Of a stretch of 63,645 nt of DNA, positions 45,510 to 55,070 are shown one piece after another (position 1 is the first letter of the stretch; each line of letters opens with the position of its first letter). The notes under the pieces are model-generated. The model saw only the letters and a list, made by a program, of their open reading frames with translations, ran no database searches and was not told where the DNA came from. This DNA comes from Pseudomonas sp. IPO3778 (GTDB lineage: Bacteria; Pseudomonadota; Gammaproteobacteria; Pseudomonadales; Pseudomonadaceae): the NCBI RefSeq assembly GCF_013386825.1, contig NZ_JACARC010000029.1:128648-192292 (forward strand), read 5' to 3'. The translations under genes and the position numbers were made by a program.

Positions 45510-48500
45510 ATGAACGACCGCACTTCAAGCCCCCATTACCGCCAACTGATCAGCGCCGTACCGGCGTGGCTGGGAAGCGCCAGCCCTGCCCGGCAGCAGC
45601 ACCTCCACCGCGCGCCCCTGGCGATTCCACCGTGGTACAGCCGCGCCCCGGACGCCGATCACCGCACCCTCAAGGCCCTCAACAGCGCGGCCTGGGACGC
45701 CCAGAACCCGGTGGACAAGGCGCTGGACAAGCTGCTGAACATCAACGCCTTTGCCCGCCCCAAGCTGCAACAGGCACTCAAGGCGCAGTTCGCCCTGGAG
45801 CTGGATGTGGAGACGACGCTGATCCGGTTTTACGTGCCCGCCACGATCCCCTGGTTTCCCGTCCGCTCCGGCGCCGCACGCACCTGGACCGTGTCACTGC
45901 TGGACGCAGCCCTGCATAACTTCGAACCCGACGAAACCCGTCCCGACTTCTATGAGCGCGCCTCCAGTTACCTGCGCAACGTCGCCGATGCCGCGCAGTT
46001 CGAAACCCTCGCCGACGTCAAAGACCGCATGAGCATCGACGCCTTCACCCAACTGTGCCGCAGGCTGGACCTTGGCGGCCAGTACCAGGCCTATCTGGCC
46101 GAGCAACTGCTGGAGCCGGTGGCCTCGGCCGTGCTGCAACGGCAGGTCGACGCCAGCCAGAACGCCGCCCTCAAGGCGGCGCTGCACATGGCGGTGATGA
46201 AGCAGGACCTCAGCGTGACCCTGCGCGCCCTGATTGAAGGCCTGGTGGACAGCCTGCAGGGCATGCGCCTGGACGGCAAGACCTGGCAGGCCCACGACCT
46301 GACGATGATGTCGGCGCAGTTGACCGGGATTGTGCTGTTCGCACCGGACCTTGAGCGCTACCGAGAGGCTGTGCCGGTGGTGGCCTATATCCCGGACGAC
46401 CCTGAACACCCCATCAAGCAATACACTTCCAGCGCCGAGCTGATGCAGGCACTGAGCCGCAAACTGCGCAACCGCGCCTATCAGGATTTTTTCAGCCGGT
46501 TTGTCGCCCATGAAGAGCGCGGCTATTTCTTTGCCGACCTCAATCAGCGTTTAAGCCACGTGACCTGGCACCCCCATGTCAGCGGCGACCCGATGCCCAC
46601 GTGGCGCGACACGCCGGTCAATAACCCCAACCTGCAATTCGCCGCCCACACGATCAGCGGCAACCTGCTGACTCATCTCTATCAACGCAAACTCAACAAG
46701 GTGATCAACGACGCCGCCGTGATCGCCGTCTCCACCGCCAGCGCCAACCGCAAGGCACGCTGGGAGCGCTGGGACGCCCTGCAAAACATCGCCACCACCC
46801 TGCTGGAAATCGCGGCCTTTATCGCCGCGCCGTTTTTCCCGCCCTTGGGCGCGCTGATGCTCGGCTACACGGTTTACCAGGTGCTGGATGAAACCTTCGA
46901 ATCCATCATCGACTGGGCCGAGGGCCTGAAGCGGCAAGCGTTCACGCACTTCATGACACTCATGGAAACCCTGGTGCAATTGGGCCTGTTTGCCGTGGGC
47001 ATGCCCATCGCCGAAAGCCTGCTGCGCCAGGCGTTGCCCCAGGCGCTGTGGGATTTCATCGACCGCCTGAAGCCGGTGCAACTTCCCGACGGCCAGGCAC
47101 GCCTTTGGTACCCGGACCTGACCCCTTACAGGCTGCCCGCCAACCTGCCGCAGGCACAGCCCGGCCCAGGCATTCCCACCCGCGTGCGCTTGCCTGAGGG
47201 GCATTTTGGGGTCAAGCCCGTGGGCGAAACCGATGTATTCAGGCTCCAGCACCCTACACGCCCGAACGCCTACCAACCCTTCGCCCGGCACAACCGCGCC
47301 GGCCTCTGGCACACCGAACTGGACGAGCCACTGACCTGGAGCGACGACCAGCTTATCCAGCGCCTGGGCCCGCTTGCCGAAGGCCTGCCCCTGGATCCAG
47401 TGCGGCGCGCCTGCGCCTTCAGCGAAACCGACAGCAACGCCCTGCGCAAACTGCACCTGGACAGCGAACCGCTGCCACCGCTGCTGGAAGACCAGCTCAA
47501 ACGCCTGAGAATCGACCAAAACCTGCAACGCTTTATCGACCAGATGAACAGCGACGACCCGATGCTCTATACCCGGGCAGACCCGCAAACCCAGTTGCAG
47601 CTCCTCACCGCCTATAACCTATGGCCCGAAACCAAGGCCTTGCGCTTCCTTGATGCCCACGGCAAGACCACCTGGCAATACGCCCCCAAGACCCGCTACC
47701 CGGTGGTGCAGATTCACGAGGCGCAACTGGCCAGGGGCGACTTGCTGAGCATCGTCCTGCAAACCCTGAATGAAACGGAGATCAGAACCCTGGTGGGCGA
47801 ACAACCGGGTGAGTCGCCCAATGCGCTGTCGGTGCGCACCGGCATGCTGCGCAAAAAACTGGCACAACTGGCCGATGACAAACGCGCCGCCTTGTTTGAC
47901 TCGCGCTACCGCGGCCTGGAAGCAACACCCGCCCCCAGCATTCAGGCGCTGATCGATACCCAGCCAGGCCTGCCCACCAGCGTTGCCGAGGAGCTGCTGC
48001 GGGGCGCCAGCCACGAAGAACGGCAGCAAATCCAACGGGCCAGGGTACCCGCACGCCTCACGCAACTGGCACGCTGGGCCCAGCAGGAAGTGCGGTTGAC
48101 CCGAGCGTATGAAGGGCTGTTTCTCCGGTCGGCGGATACGCTGGATACCGACGTGTTGATCCTGCACTCCCTGGAGCGCCTGCCCGGCTGGTCGAGGGAG
48201 GTGCGTCTCGAGGTGAAAAACCTCTCCGTCAACGGCACCCTGCGCGACAGCATCGGCCACCCCACGGCACCGATTCGTAAAGTACTGGTGATGAACGAAA
48301 ACGCCCGGTACGACACCTATGATCAGCACGGCACCCAGCTCTATGGCCACACCGACTTGCACACCGCAATCCTGCAGGCCCTGCCGGATGCCCAGCGTAA
48401 AGCCCTGGGTTTGAATATCGGCGAAGGCAAAAAACTGCAACAGGCCCTGCGCAACCATCCGCTGCCCCGCAATGGCCTGCGGGAGATCCTTATCCAGCAC

Positions 48501-50477
48501 CCGGTGAGCAAACCGGCCTACGACCCCAACACCATGCGCCTGCCCGGCGGCATGAACGGCTATCGCCCCGCCTCCGCCAGCCGTACCCTTGAAGACCGCG
48601 CACAGCAGTTGTTCCCCAATGCGCAGCCGGAGCAACTGCAAGAACTGGTGACACGGCTGGGGCGGCAACCTGGCGGTGCAATGAGCGCGCTGGTGATGCT
48701 GCAAGCCGAATACACCCGGCTGCAGCACGACCTCTCGCTCTGGGAAGCCAATACCCCTCGACTGTACCCGGGAACCGAGGTTCGCATCAGCCGCCAGGAA
48801 TACGCCGACGCCCTGCAGGCACGCACACAGTGGGCGCAAAAAATCAAAGACTGCTGGCGCCAGGAAACCGAGCTCGATCAGGGCTTTCAGAGTGGCGACG
48901 GTGGTTACCGACTGCTACTCACCCCAGCGCCACCCGGACCTTTGCCGAGGCTGAATCTGCGGATGGAGCACGTCACCTTCCTCGACCTGACAGGCGACGC
49001 CACCACCCGCGGCGCTGACGCATTCTTGCGCGCCTTTCCGGCACTGCGTCACCTCGCGTTGCGCAATATCCCCTTGAACGCCATCCCGCCGACCGTGTTC
49101 GAAATGCCGGGGCTGACCGACCTGGTACTGAGCAACTGCGGCATTACCTTAAGCGGCAGCGACCACGCCGCCCTTGCCGCGATGGCCCGGCTGCAAGTGC
49201 TGGACCTTTACGCCAACCCCCTGGCGCAGGTACCGAACATTCAAAACCTGCCCGATCTGACCTTCCTGGACCTGGCCGAGACCGGCATCAGCACCCTGCC
49301 CCAGGGCCTCTTCCACGCCTCGAAACTGGACACGGCGATCTTTCGCGACAACCGCATCGGCGAGTTGCCGGCGGAGCTGTTCGAGCTACCCGAAGCGTTC
49401 AGCAACGCCTTCGACTTCTCCGGCAACCCGCTGTCACGTGCCACCCTGAACAAGATCAAGGCGTACTACCAACGCACCGGCGAACACTGGGCGGTCCAGG
49501 CGCCGCCCACCGATATCGCGCGCACCGAAGCGCTCTATCCGACCTTTGGCCCCGAGGAAGCCTCGCGTTTTGTGATGGGGTTGCCCGGCGATCTCGACGC
49601 GGGCCAACGGATCCTGGCAGGCCTGCAACAGGAGTATCAGACACTGCAAAGTGACCTGGGGCTGTGGGTGGTCTCACAGCCGGCAGAACACCCGATGCTG
49701 GGTGTGCCCCTCGATGCCCAAAGCGCCGCCATCGAGCAGTTTAAACGCGCCCAACTCAAGCAGTTGCTCGAACAAACCTGGCGCCGCGAAACCGAAGTGG
49801 ACATGGAAAACACCGAACCGCACATCACCCACAAGCTGATTTTCAGGCAACCCCTGCTGGGCGAATACCCGGCCCTGCGGGCGAATTTCGAGCATGTGTC
49901 GATGATTAAGCTGGAATGCGACAACATCACCACCAGCGTGGATGAGTTCCTCAAAAGTTTCCCGAAACTGCGGGAGCTGAATATTCGCAAAGCAGTGCTG
50001 GGGAACATCCCCGAAGCGATTTTCAGGATGCCCAGACTGCGCTATTTAAGCCTGGTTCACTGCCGTCTCAGGCTCACCGAAAACAGCGTTCGCGCCCTGG
50101 CGGGGATGGAGAAAATCTTTTACCTGGATCTACAGAGCAACCCGCAACTGACGTTTGCGCCCGACGTCAGCCAGATGCCCGACATTGCCCTGCTGGCGCT
50201 GAGCCGATGCTCAATCAGCGAGTTCCCGACAGGGTTATTGACCCGCGGCAAACTGGAGGTCGCGGACTTGCGCAACAACCGGATCGCCCACTTGCCGGCC
50301 GCGCTTTACGAAGCCCCGCGAACACTGGCGAATAACCTGTATTTGTCCGGCAACCCCTTCACCGCGAGCGGCCTGGCGCAGGTGGTGCAGTTTGCCCGTG
50401 ACACCGGGATCGACCTGCTGCGCCCTTTGACCGTCGACAATTTTCCACCGCTGATACCGATGGAAATCGAGGCCTAG
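45510..50477 (+). CDS. 1655-residue dermonecrotic-toxin-like leucine-rich-repeat protein
   Basis: Very large protein inserted between argR and aruC on the opposite strand. Residues 1-~420 are helical and resemble the Pseudomonas 'dermonecrotic toxin' domain (IRFYVPATIPWFP...LLDAALHNFEPDE). Hydrophobic stretches follow at about 430-460 (LEIAAFIAAPFFPPLGALML) and 487-505 (VQLGLFAVGMPIAESLL). A long mixed region runs to 1050. Then a module occurs twice: a helical part LQAEYTRLQHDLSLWE (~1061) / LQQEYQTLQSDLGLWV (~1370), each followed by a leucine-rich repeat block (~1150-1310 and ~1456-1625; LPDLTFLDLAETGISTLPQG, IAHLPAALYEAP). No signal peptide. Related proteins often end in a NEL ubiquitin-ligase domain; none is present here, and no C-x-D motif. 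Start ATG 45510 has GGAAG 8 nt ahead. A secreted effector or contact toxin is possible, but secretion route and target are unknown. Confidence 0.75.
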   Translation: MNDRTSSPHYRQLISAVPAWLGSASPARQQHLHRAPLAIPPWYSRAPDADHRTLKALNSAAWDAQNPVDKALDKLLNINAFARPKLQQALKAQFALELDVETTLIRFYVPATIPWFPVRSGAARTWTVSLLDAALHNFEPDETRPDFYERASSYLRNVADAAQFETLADVKDRMSIDAFTQLCRRLDLGGQYQAYLAEQLLEPVASAVLQRQVDASQNAALKAALHMAVMKQDLSVTLRALIEGLVDSLQGMRLDGKTWQAHDLTMMSAQLTGIVLFAPDLERYREAVPVVAYIPDDPEHPIKQYTSSAELMQALSRKLRNRAYQDFFSRFVAHEERGYFFADLNQRLSHVTWHPHVSGDPMPTWRDTPVNNPNLQFAAHTISGNLLTHLYQRKLNKVINDAAVIAVSTASANRKARWERWDALQNIATTLLEIAAFIAAPFFPPLGALMLGYTVYQVLDETFESIIDWAEGLKRQAFTHFMTLMETLVQLGLFAVGMPIAESLLRQALPQALWDFIDRLKPVQLPDGQARLWYPDLTPYRLPANLPQAQPGPGIPTRVRLPEGHFGVKPVGETDVFRLQHPTRPNAYQPFARHNRAGLWHTELDEPLTWSDDQLIQRLGPLAEGLPLDPVRRACAFSETDSNALRKLHLDSEPLPPLLEDQLKRLRIDQNLQRFIDQMNSDDPMLYTRADPQTQLQLLTAYNLWPETKALRFLDAHGKTTWQYAPKTRYPVVQIHEAQLARGDLLSIVLQTLNETEIRTLVGEQPGESPNALSVRTGMLRKKLAQLADDKRAALFDSRYRGLEATPAPSIQALIDTQPGLPTSVAEELLRGASHEERQQIQRARVPARLTQLARWAQQEVRLTRAYEGLFLRSADTLDTDVLILHSLERLPGWSREVRLEVKNLSVNGTLRDSIGHPTAPIRKVLVMNENARYDTYDQHGTQLYGHTDLHTAILQALPDAQRKALGLNIGEGKKLQQALRNHPLPRNGLREILIQHPVSKPAYDPNTMRLPGGMNGYRPASASRTLEDRAQQLFPNAQPEQLQELVTRLGRQPGGAMSALVMLQAEYTRLQHDLSLWEANTPRLYPGTEVRISRQEYADALQARTQWAQKIKDCWRQETELDQGFQSGDGGYRLLLTPAPPGPLPRLNLRMEHVTFLDLTGDATTRGADAFLRAFPALRHLALRNIPLNAIPPTVFEMPGLTDLVLSNCGITLSGSDHAALAAMARLQVLDLYANPLAQVPNIQNLPDLTFLDLAETGISTLPQGLFHASKLDTAIFRDNRIGELPAELFELPEAFSNAFDFSGNPLSRATLNKIKAYYQRTGEHWAVQAPPTDIARTEALYPTFGPEEASRFVMGLPGDLDAGQRILAGLQQEYQTLQSDLGLWVVSQPAEHPMLGVPLDAQSAAIEQFKRAQLKQLLEQTWRRETEVDMENTEPHITHKLIFRQPLLGEYPALRANFEHVSMIKLECDNITTSVDEFLKSFPKLRELNIRKAVLGNIPEAIFRMPRLRYLSLVHCRLRLTENSVRALAGMEKIFYLDLQSNPQLTFAPDVSQMPDIALLALSRCSISEFPTGLLTRGKLEVADLRNNRIAHLPAALYEAPRTLANNLYLSGNPFTASGLAQVVQFARDTGIDLLRPLTVDNFPPLIPMEIEA

Positions 50478-50486
50478 GAATAACCT

Positions 50487-51467
50487 TCAACCGCGCTCGG
50501 ACGGCACCGACGATAATTCGAACGGGCTGCTGCTGCGGCGCTGGTTGCGGTCTTCGCGGGGGGTGGCGCCGAAGAAGTTACGGTAGGCGCTGGAGAAATG
50601 CGGCCCCGAGGAGAAGCCGCACGACAGGCCGATCTGGATGATCGACTTGCTGGTTTGCATGAGCATCTGGCGGGCCTTGTTCAGGCGCAGTTCCAGGTAG
50701 TACTGGCTGGGGACGCGATTGAGGTATTGCTTGAAGATGCGCTCGAGCTGTCGTCGGGACACGCACACGTGCTGGGCGATTTCGTCGGTGGTCAGGGGCT
50801 CTTCGATGTTGGCTTCCATCAGCAACACCGCCTGGGTCAGCTTCGGATGGCTGGAGCCCAGGCGGTTTTGCAACGGAATGCGCTGGCGCTCGCCGCCTTC
50901 GCGGATGCGCTCCACCACCAGTTCTTCCGAGACGGCGCCGGCCAGTTCGGCGCCGTGATCACGGGCCAGCACCGCCAGCAGCAAGTCGAGTACCGACATG
51001 CCGCCACAGGCGGTGAGGCGGTCACGGTCCCAGTCGAACAGGTGGCTGGTGGCGATGACCTTGGGGAAGCGCTCGGCAAAATCGTCCTGCCAGCGCCAGT
51101 GCACGGCGGCGCGGTAACCGTCGAGCAAACCCAGTTGGGCCAACGGGTACACACCGGCCGACAAACCGCCAATCACACACCCGGCCCGCACCAATTGCTT
51201 GAGCGCGGTGCTGAGCTGGGACGCGATGACCGTCGGCGGCTCATCCGCCAGCAGGAACAGTTTTTGAAACCCTTCCAGCTTGCCCGCCCAGGGCTCACCC
51301 GGCAGTTGCCAGGCACCTTCCATGGCTGGCTCGGCCTGCAAAAACGAGAGTTCGTACACCACGTCCGGATGCACCCGCTGAGCAACGCGCAAGGCCTCCT
51401 CAGCCAGCGCAAGCGTCAGTGCTTTAGTGCTGGGCCAAATCAGGAAACCTATTCGATGGGCAGTCAT
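50487..51467 (-). CDS. argR: Arginine-responsive regulator ArgR (AraC family)
   Basis: A 326-residue regulator with a GlxA/DJ-1-like sensor domain (residues about 5-190; IGFLIWPSTKALTLALAEEAL, CVIGGLSAGVYPLAQLG) and a C-terminal AraC DNA-binding domain (TTDEIAQHVCVSRRQLERIFKQYL and SIIQIGLSCGFSSGPHFSSAYRNFFG). This is the pseudomonad ArgR, unrelated to E. coli ArgR; it activates aot and aru genes with arginine. It is last in the aotJQMOP-argR unit. Its 3' end is 9 bp from that of the convergent LRR gene. A REP doublet lies between aotP and argR. Confidence 0.95.
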   Translation of the reverse strand: MTAHRIGFLIWPSTKALTLALAEEALRVAQRVHPDVVYELSFLQAEPAMEGAWQLPGEPWAGKLEGFQKLFLLADEPPTVIASQLSTALKQLVRAGCVIGGLSAGVYPLAQLGLLDGYRAAVHWRWQDDFAERFPKVIATSHLFDWDRDRLTACGGMSVLDLLLAVLARDHGAELAGAVSEELVVERIREGGERQRIPLQNRLGSSHPKLTQAVLLMEANIEEPLTTDEIAQHVCVSRRQLERIFKQYLNRVPSQYYLELRLNKARQMLMQTSKSIIQIGLSCGFSSGPHFSSAYRNFFGATPREDRNQRRSSSPFELSSVPSERG

Positions 51468-51539
51468 GGAGTGCTATCCGAAGCGAAAAACAGTGTTAGA
51501 GGCATGGGCCAATGCTAGCCCGTAAGTGAACACAAATCT

Positions 51540-51639
51540 GTAGGAGCGAGCTTGCTCGCGAAAATCGCCAACGATAACGCGGGAAACCTGACACCCCGTG
51601 GTGCTCTCGGGTTCTTCGCGAGCAAGCTCGCTCCTACAG
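51540..51639. repeat. REP doublet (TAGGAGCGAGCTTGCTCGCGAA type)
   Basis: TGTAGGAGCGAGCTTGCTCG faces CGAGCAAGCTCGCTCCTACA. The centre carries GAGC instead of GGGC in both arms, a co-varying change. Located between aotP and argR. Confidence 0.92.
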
Positions 51640-51688
51640 TGACGGGCGGGGAAGCATGCCCTAAATCAGTGCACAGAGGCAGCAATGA

Positions 51689-52453
51689 TTACTTCAAGCT
51701 ACCGGAAAGAAACTGCTGCAAACGCTCGGACTGCGGGTTAACCAGCACTTCACGCGGGTTGCCACGTTCTTCGACAATGCCTTTGTGCAGGAACACCAAC
51801 TGGTTGGAAACCTCACGGGCAAAGCCCATTTCGTGGGTCACCACCACCATGGTCCGGCCTTCCTGGGCAAGGTCCTGCATCACCTTGAGCACTTCACCCA
51901 CCAGCTCCGGGTCGAGGGCCGAGGTGGGCTCGTCAAACAGCATCACCTCAGGCTCCATCGCCAACGCACGGGCAATCGCCACACGCTGCTGCTCGCCACC
52001 GGACATGTGGCCCGGGAACGCATCCTTACGATGGCCCACGCCGACTTTGGCCAGGTAGTGCTCGGCCTTGTCCCGGGCGTCTTTTTTCGACATGCCCAGC
52101 ACATGCACCGGCGCTTCCATGACGTTTTCCAGCGCGGTCATGTGGGACCACAGGTTGAAGTGCTGGAACACCATCGACAGCCGCGAACGCATGCGTTGCA
52201 GCTGTTTGGGGTCCGCGGCCTTCATGGCGCCGTCTTTGTTGGCCACCAGTTTCAGCTCTTCGTTATTGAGCAGAATCTTGCCGGCGTGGGGTTGCTCCAG
52301 CAGGTTGATGCAGCGCAAAAAGGTACTTTTGCCCGAACCACTGGACCCGATGATGCTGATCACATCACCGGCCGCGGCGGCCAGGGACACCCCTTTGAGC
52401 ACTTCATGACTGCCATAGCGTTTATGCAGGTCTTGGACTTCAAGTTTGTACAT
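51689..52453 (-). CDS. aotP: Arginine/ornithine ABC transporter ATPase AotP
   Basis: A 254-residue ABC ATPase driving amino-acid import. Walker A GSSGSGKSTFLR (residues about 37-48), Q-loop FQHFNLW, signature LSGGEQQR-like as MSGGEQQRVAIARAL, Walker B VMLFDEPTSALDPE, switch His in VVVTHEMGFA. ATG 52453 (MYKLEVQDLHKRYG) is the standard family start rather than 52468. Closely follows aotO (27 bp). Confidence 0.95.
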   Translation of the reverse strand: MYKLEVQDLHKRYGSHEVLKGVSLAAAAGDVISIIGSSGSGKSTFLRCINLLEQPHAGKILLNNEELKLVANKDGAMKAADPKQLQRMRSRLSMVFQHFNLWSHMTALENVMEAPVHVLGMSKKDARDKAEHYLAKVGVGHRKDAFPGHMSGGEQQRVAIARALAMEPEVMLFDEPTSALDPELVGEVLKVMQDLAQEGRTMVVVTHEMGFAREVSNQLVFLHKGIVEERGNPREVLVNPQSERLQQFLSGSLK

Positions 52454-52480
52454 GCGGTCGGTTCTCACAAAAACAGTGGG

Positions 52481-53593
52481 TCAGTCGTTGAGCAAGCGCC
52501 CGTGCCGCAGCGCTTCGCGCCCCGCCACCTTGGCCAGCCAGAATCCCGCTTGGGCATAACGTAGCCGTTCAACGGCAAACAACACCCCCGGCGTGCCCGC
52601 GCACACAATGCTCACGCGGTCGGACAAGGGATCGATCACTTCAAATATCGGGTCGCCGGCTTCCACCACCTCCCCGGCTTTACGCAGGTAACTGATCACG
52701 CCGGCGTGGGGCGCGAACAACAACTCGGTGCCTTCGAAAGGCAAGCCTTCGCAGGGTTCGTGTTGCGGCGCCGGCCACTCGCCACGGATCAGGCCTTGCT
52801 CGGCGAGGAACGCCAGAATGCCTTCGGCGTGGAAAATCGCTTCGTCACGACCGGTATCGGCCTGGCCGCCCAGCTCCAATGTAGTCGCCAGGCACGCCAG
52901 GGGAATCTGCGCCTCCGGGAACGCCCGGGACAAGCGCAACCATGGCAGCGAACAGGCTTCGTCAAACGAACTGCCGCCGGAATCTTCCGCCAGCAGGCCA
53001 ACCTTCACATTCAGGTGCGCCGACAGCGAACGCCACTGCGGCCAGTGCTGCGGCAGCGCGTACATGTGCAGCGCGGCCTCGGCATCGCAATGCAAATCGA
53101 GCACCACGTCGGCAGTGCAGGCATGGCTCAGCAGGATGCGCTGCATGCCTTGCAACTGGCTGCTCGGCTCGGGCAATGCATTGAGTGCATCACTCATGGC
53201 CTGGCGGATCATGCGCACGTTGGCGTGGGGATCATCGCCCAATTTGCCTTCGAGCAGCTCGGCTACCGGCTCGCTCAACTCAACGAAATCCCGGTTGAAA
53301 TTCTTGCCGCTGCCGATCTCGAAACGGCCCTGGTGGCTGCCTTGCAGCAACTGCCCCAGGCCCATCGGATTGGCCACCGGCACCAGCTCGATCACGCCGT
53401 TGAGGGCGCCTTGCTGTTCCAGTTCGGCCAGGCGCTTTTTCAGCTCCCAGGCGGCCCGCATGCCGGGCAATTCATCGGCGTGCAGGCTGGCCTGGATATA
53501 GGCCTTGCGCTCGCCGCTGCCGAAACGGAACACCGTCAGCTGGCGTTCACAGCCCAGGTGCCCCCAGGGCAACAGGTGATCGATACGTTCCAT
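52481..53593 (-). CDS. aotO: AotO, AstE/AspA-family zinc hydrolase of the aot operon
   Basis: A 370-residue protein of the succinylglutamate desuccinylase/aspartoacylase family. The zinc site is visible: ASLHADELPG (H-x-x-E) at about residue 37 and DLHCDAEAALH near 165. A lipoyl/biotinyl-like C-terminal part has FAPHAGVISYLRKAGEVVEAGDPIFEV. Unlike AstE it sits inside the transport operon between aotM and aotP; in P. aeruginosa it was reported not to be needed for uptake. Substrate unknown, probably an N-acyl amino acid. Confidence 0.87.
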   Translation of the reverse strand: MERIDHLLPWGHLGCERQLTVFRFGSGERKAYIQASLHADELPGMRAAWELKKRLAELEQQGALNGVIELVPVANPMGLGQLLQGSHQGRFEIGSGKNFNRDFVELSEPVAELLEGKLGDDPHANVRMIRQAMSDALNALPEPSSQLQGMQRILLSHACTADVVLDLHCDAEAALHMYALPQHWPQWRSLSAHLNVKVGLLAEDSGGSSFDEACSLPWLRLSRAFPEAQIPLACLATTLELGGQADTGRDEAIFHAEGILAFLAEQGLIRGEWPAPQHEPCEGLPFEGTELLFAPHAGVISYLRKAGEVVEAGDPIFEVIDPLSDRVSIVCAGTPGVLFAVERLRYAQAGFWLAKVAGREALRHGRLLND

Positions 53594-53594
53594 A

Positions 53595-54293
53595 TCAATG
53601 CTTCCGTGGAGCCAGGTAGCTCAGCCAGCGGCCTTCGGCCAACTTGAACAGGCGCACCAGGATAAAGGTCAGGCACAGGTAGAACGCACCGGCGGTGATA
53701 TACGCCTCGAACGGCAAGTAGTACTGGGCGTTCACTGTGCGCGCGGCACCGGTGATGTCGATCAGGGTCACGATGGAGGCCAGGCTGGTGGTCTGCAGCA
53801 TCATGGTCACTTCGTTGCTGTATTGCGGCAGCGCCCGGCGCAGGGCCGATGGCAGCAGGATCCGGCGATACAGCTTGTAGCGCGACATGCCCATGGCCTT
53901 GGCGGCTTCGATCTCGCCATGGGGCGTGGCCTTGAGGCTGCCGGCGATGATTTCGGCGGTGTAGGCGCTGGTGTTCACGGCGAACGCCAGGCAGGCGCAG
54001 AAGGTCGCACTGGACAGCATCGGCCACAGGAAGCTTTCACGCACCGCTTCAAACTGGGCCAGGCCGTAGTAGATCAAAAACAGCTGCACCAGCATCGGCG
54101 TGCCGCGGATCACGTAGGTGTACAGCCAGGCCACGCCGTTGACGATCGGCTGCTTGGACACGCGCATCAGGCCCAGGGGCAAGGCCGCGAGCAAGCCGAA
54201 GAACAGTGAGATGGCCAGCAGTTTCAGGGTGGTCAGCAAGCCGCCGAGGTACAGCGGCATGGCGTCCCAAACGACGTTGTAGTCGAAGATCAT
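53595..54293 (-). CDS. aotM: Arginine/ornithine ABC permease AotM
   Basis: A 232-residue inner-membrane permease of the HisM type, about five helices, with the EAA-loop EIEAAKAMGMSRYKLYRRILLPSALRRALP that contacts the ATPase. Its ATG overlaps the aotQ stop by 4 bp, and aotO starts one base after its stop, so the three are coupled. Confidence 0.93.
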   Translation of the reverse strand: MIFDYNVVWDAMPLYLGGLLTTLKLLAISLFFGLLAALPLGLMRVSKQPIVNGVAWLYTYVIRGTPMLVQLFLIYYGLAQFEAVRESFLWPMLSSATFCACLAFAVNTSAYTAEIIAGSLKATPHGEIEAAKAMGMSRYKLYRRILLPSALRRALPQYSNEVTMMLQTTSLASIVTLIDITGAARTVNAQYYLPFEAYITAGAFYLCLTFILVRLFKLAEGRWLSYLAPRKH

Positions 54294-54979
54294 AGATCAG
54301 CCGCCTTTACGCCTACCGAGTAGCGCTTCTCAAGATGACGCAGGGCCAGCAACGACACGCTGGTGATCACCAGGTACATCGCCGCCACCGCGAGGAAGAA
54401 GGTAAAAGGCTCGCGAGTGGCGTCTGCCGCCTGCTTGGCCTTGAACATCATGTCTTGCAGGCCCACCACAGAAATCAGTGCGGTGGCCTTGGTCAGTACC
54501 AGCCAGTTGTTGGTAAACCCGGGGATCGCCAGCCGAATCATCTGCGGCACCATCACCCGGAAAAACACCTGGAACGGGCTCATGCCATAGGCCATGCCGG
54601 CTTCGGCCTGGCCCTTGGGAATGGCCATGAAGGCGCCACGGAAAGTTTCCGAAAGGTAGGCGCCAAAGATGAAACCCAGGGTGCCGATACCGGCGGCCAA
54701 GGGGTTCAAGTCAATGTAGTCGTTGTAGCCCAGCAGGGGCGCAACGCGGTTAAGCAGGTCCTGACCGCCGTAGAAAATCAGCAGGATCAGCACCAGGTCG
54801 GGGATCCCGCGGATCACCGTGGAGTACAGATCGCCCAGCCAGGCCAACCAGCGCACCGGCGAGAGGCGCAACGCGACCCCGATCAGACCCAGAACAATGG
54901 CCAAGGCCATGGACGACAAGGCGAGCTGAAGCGTCAACCATGCGCCATCGAGGATGACAGCCCCGTAGCCTTTCAACAT
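54290..54979 (-). CDS. aotQ: Arginine/ornithine ABC permease AotQ
   Basis: A 229-residue HisQ-type permease partner of AotM; MLKGYGAVILDGAWLTLQLALSS, and the EAA loop GQAEAGMAYGMSPFQVFFRVMVPQMIRLAIPG. It follows aotJ after 91 bp and overlaps aotM. Confidence 0.94.
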   Translation of the reverse strand: MLKGYGAVILDGAWLTLQLALSSMALAIVLGLIGVALRLSPVRWLAWLGDLYSTVIRGIPDLVLILLIFYGGQDLLNRVAPLLGYNDYIDLNPLAAGIGTLGFIFGAYLSETFRGAFMAIPKGQAEAGMAYGMSPFQVFFRVMVPQMIRLAIPGFTNNWLVLTKATALISVVGLQDMMFKAKQAADATREPFTFFLAVAAMYLVITSVSLLALRHLEKRYSVGVKAADL

Positions 54980-55070
54980 GATTCAGGTCCTCGAAAAGGG
55001 GGATGAAAAAATGGCGCAAACTTCAGAGACCCTGTTGCTTGCGCCATTCTGGACAGACAGCTACGACGGT

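Noticed and set aside
45368..45919. 183-codon frame overlapping the LRR gene start
   Set aside because: Wrong frame relative to a long coherent protein; Arg/Pro-rich product typical of shadows.
49500..50477. NEL ubiquitin-ligase domain at the end of the LRR protein
   Set aside because: No sequence follows the second LRR block and no C-x-D catalytic motif can be found.
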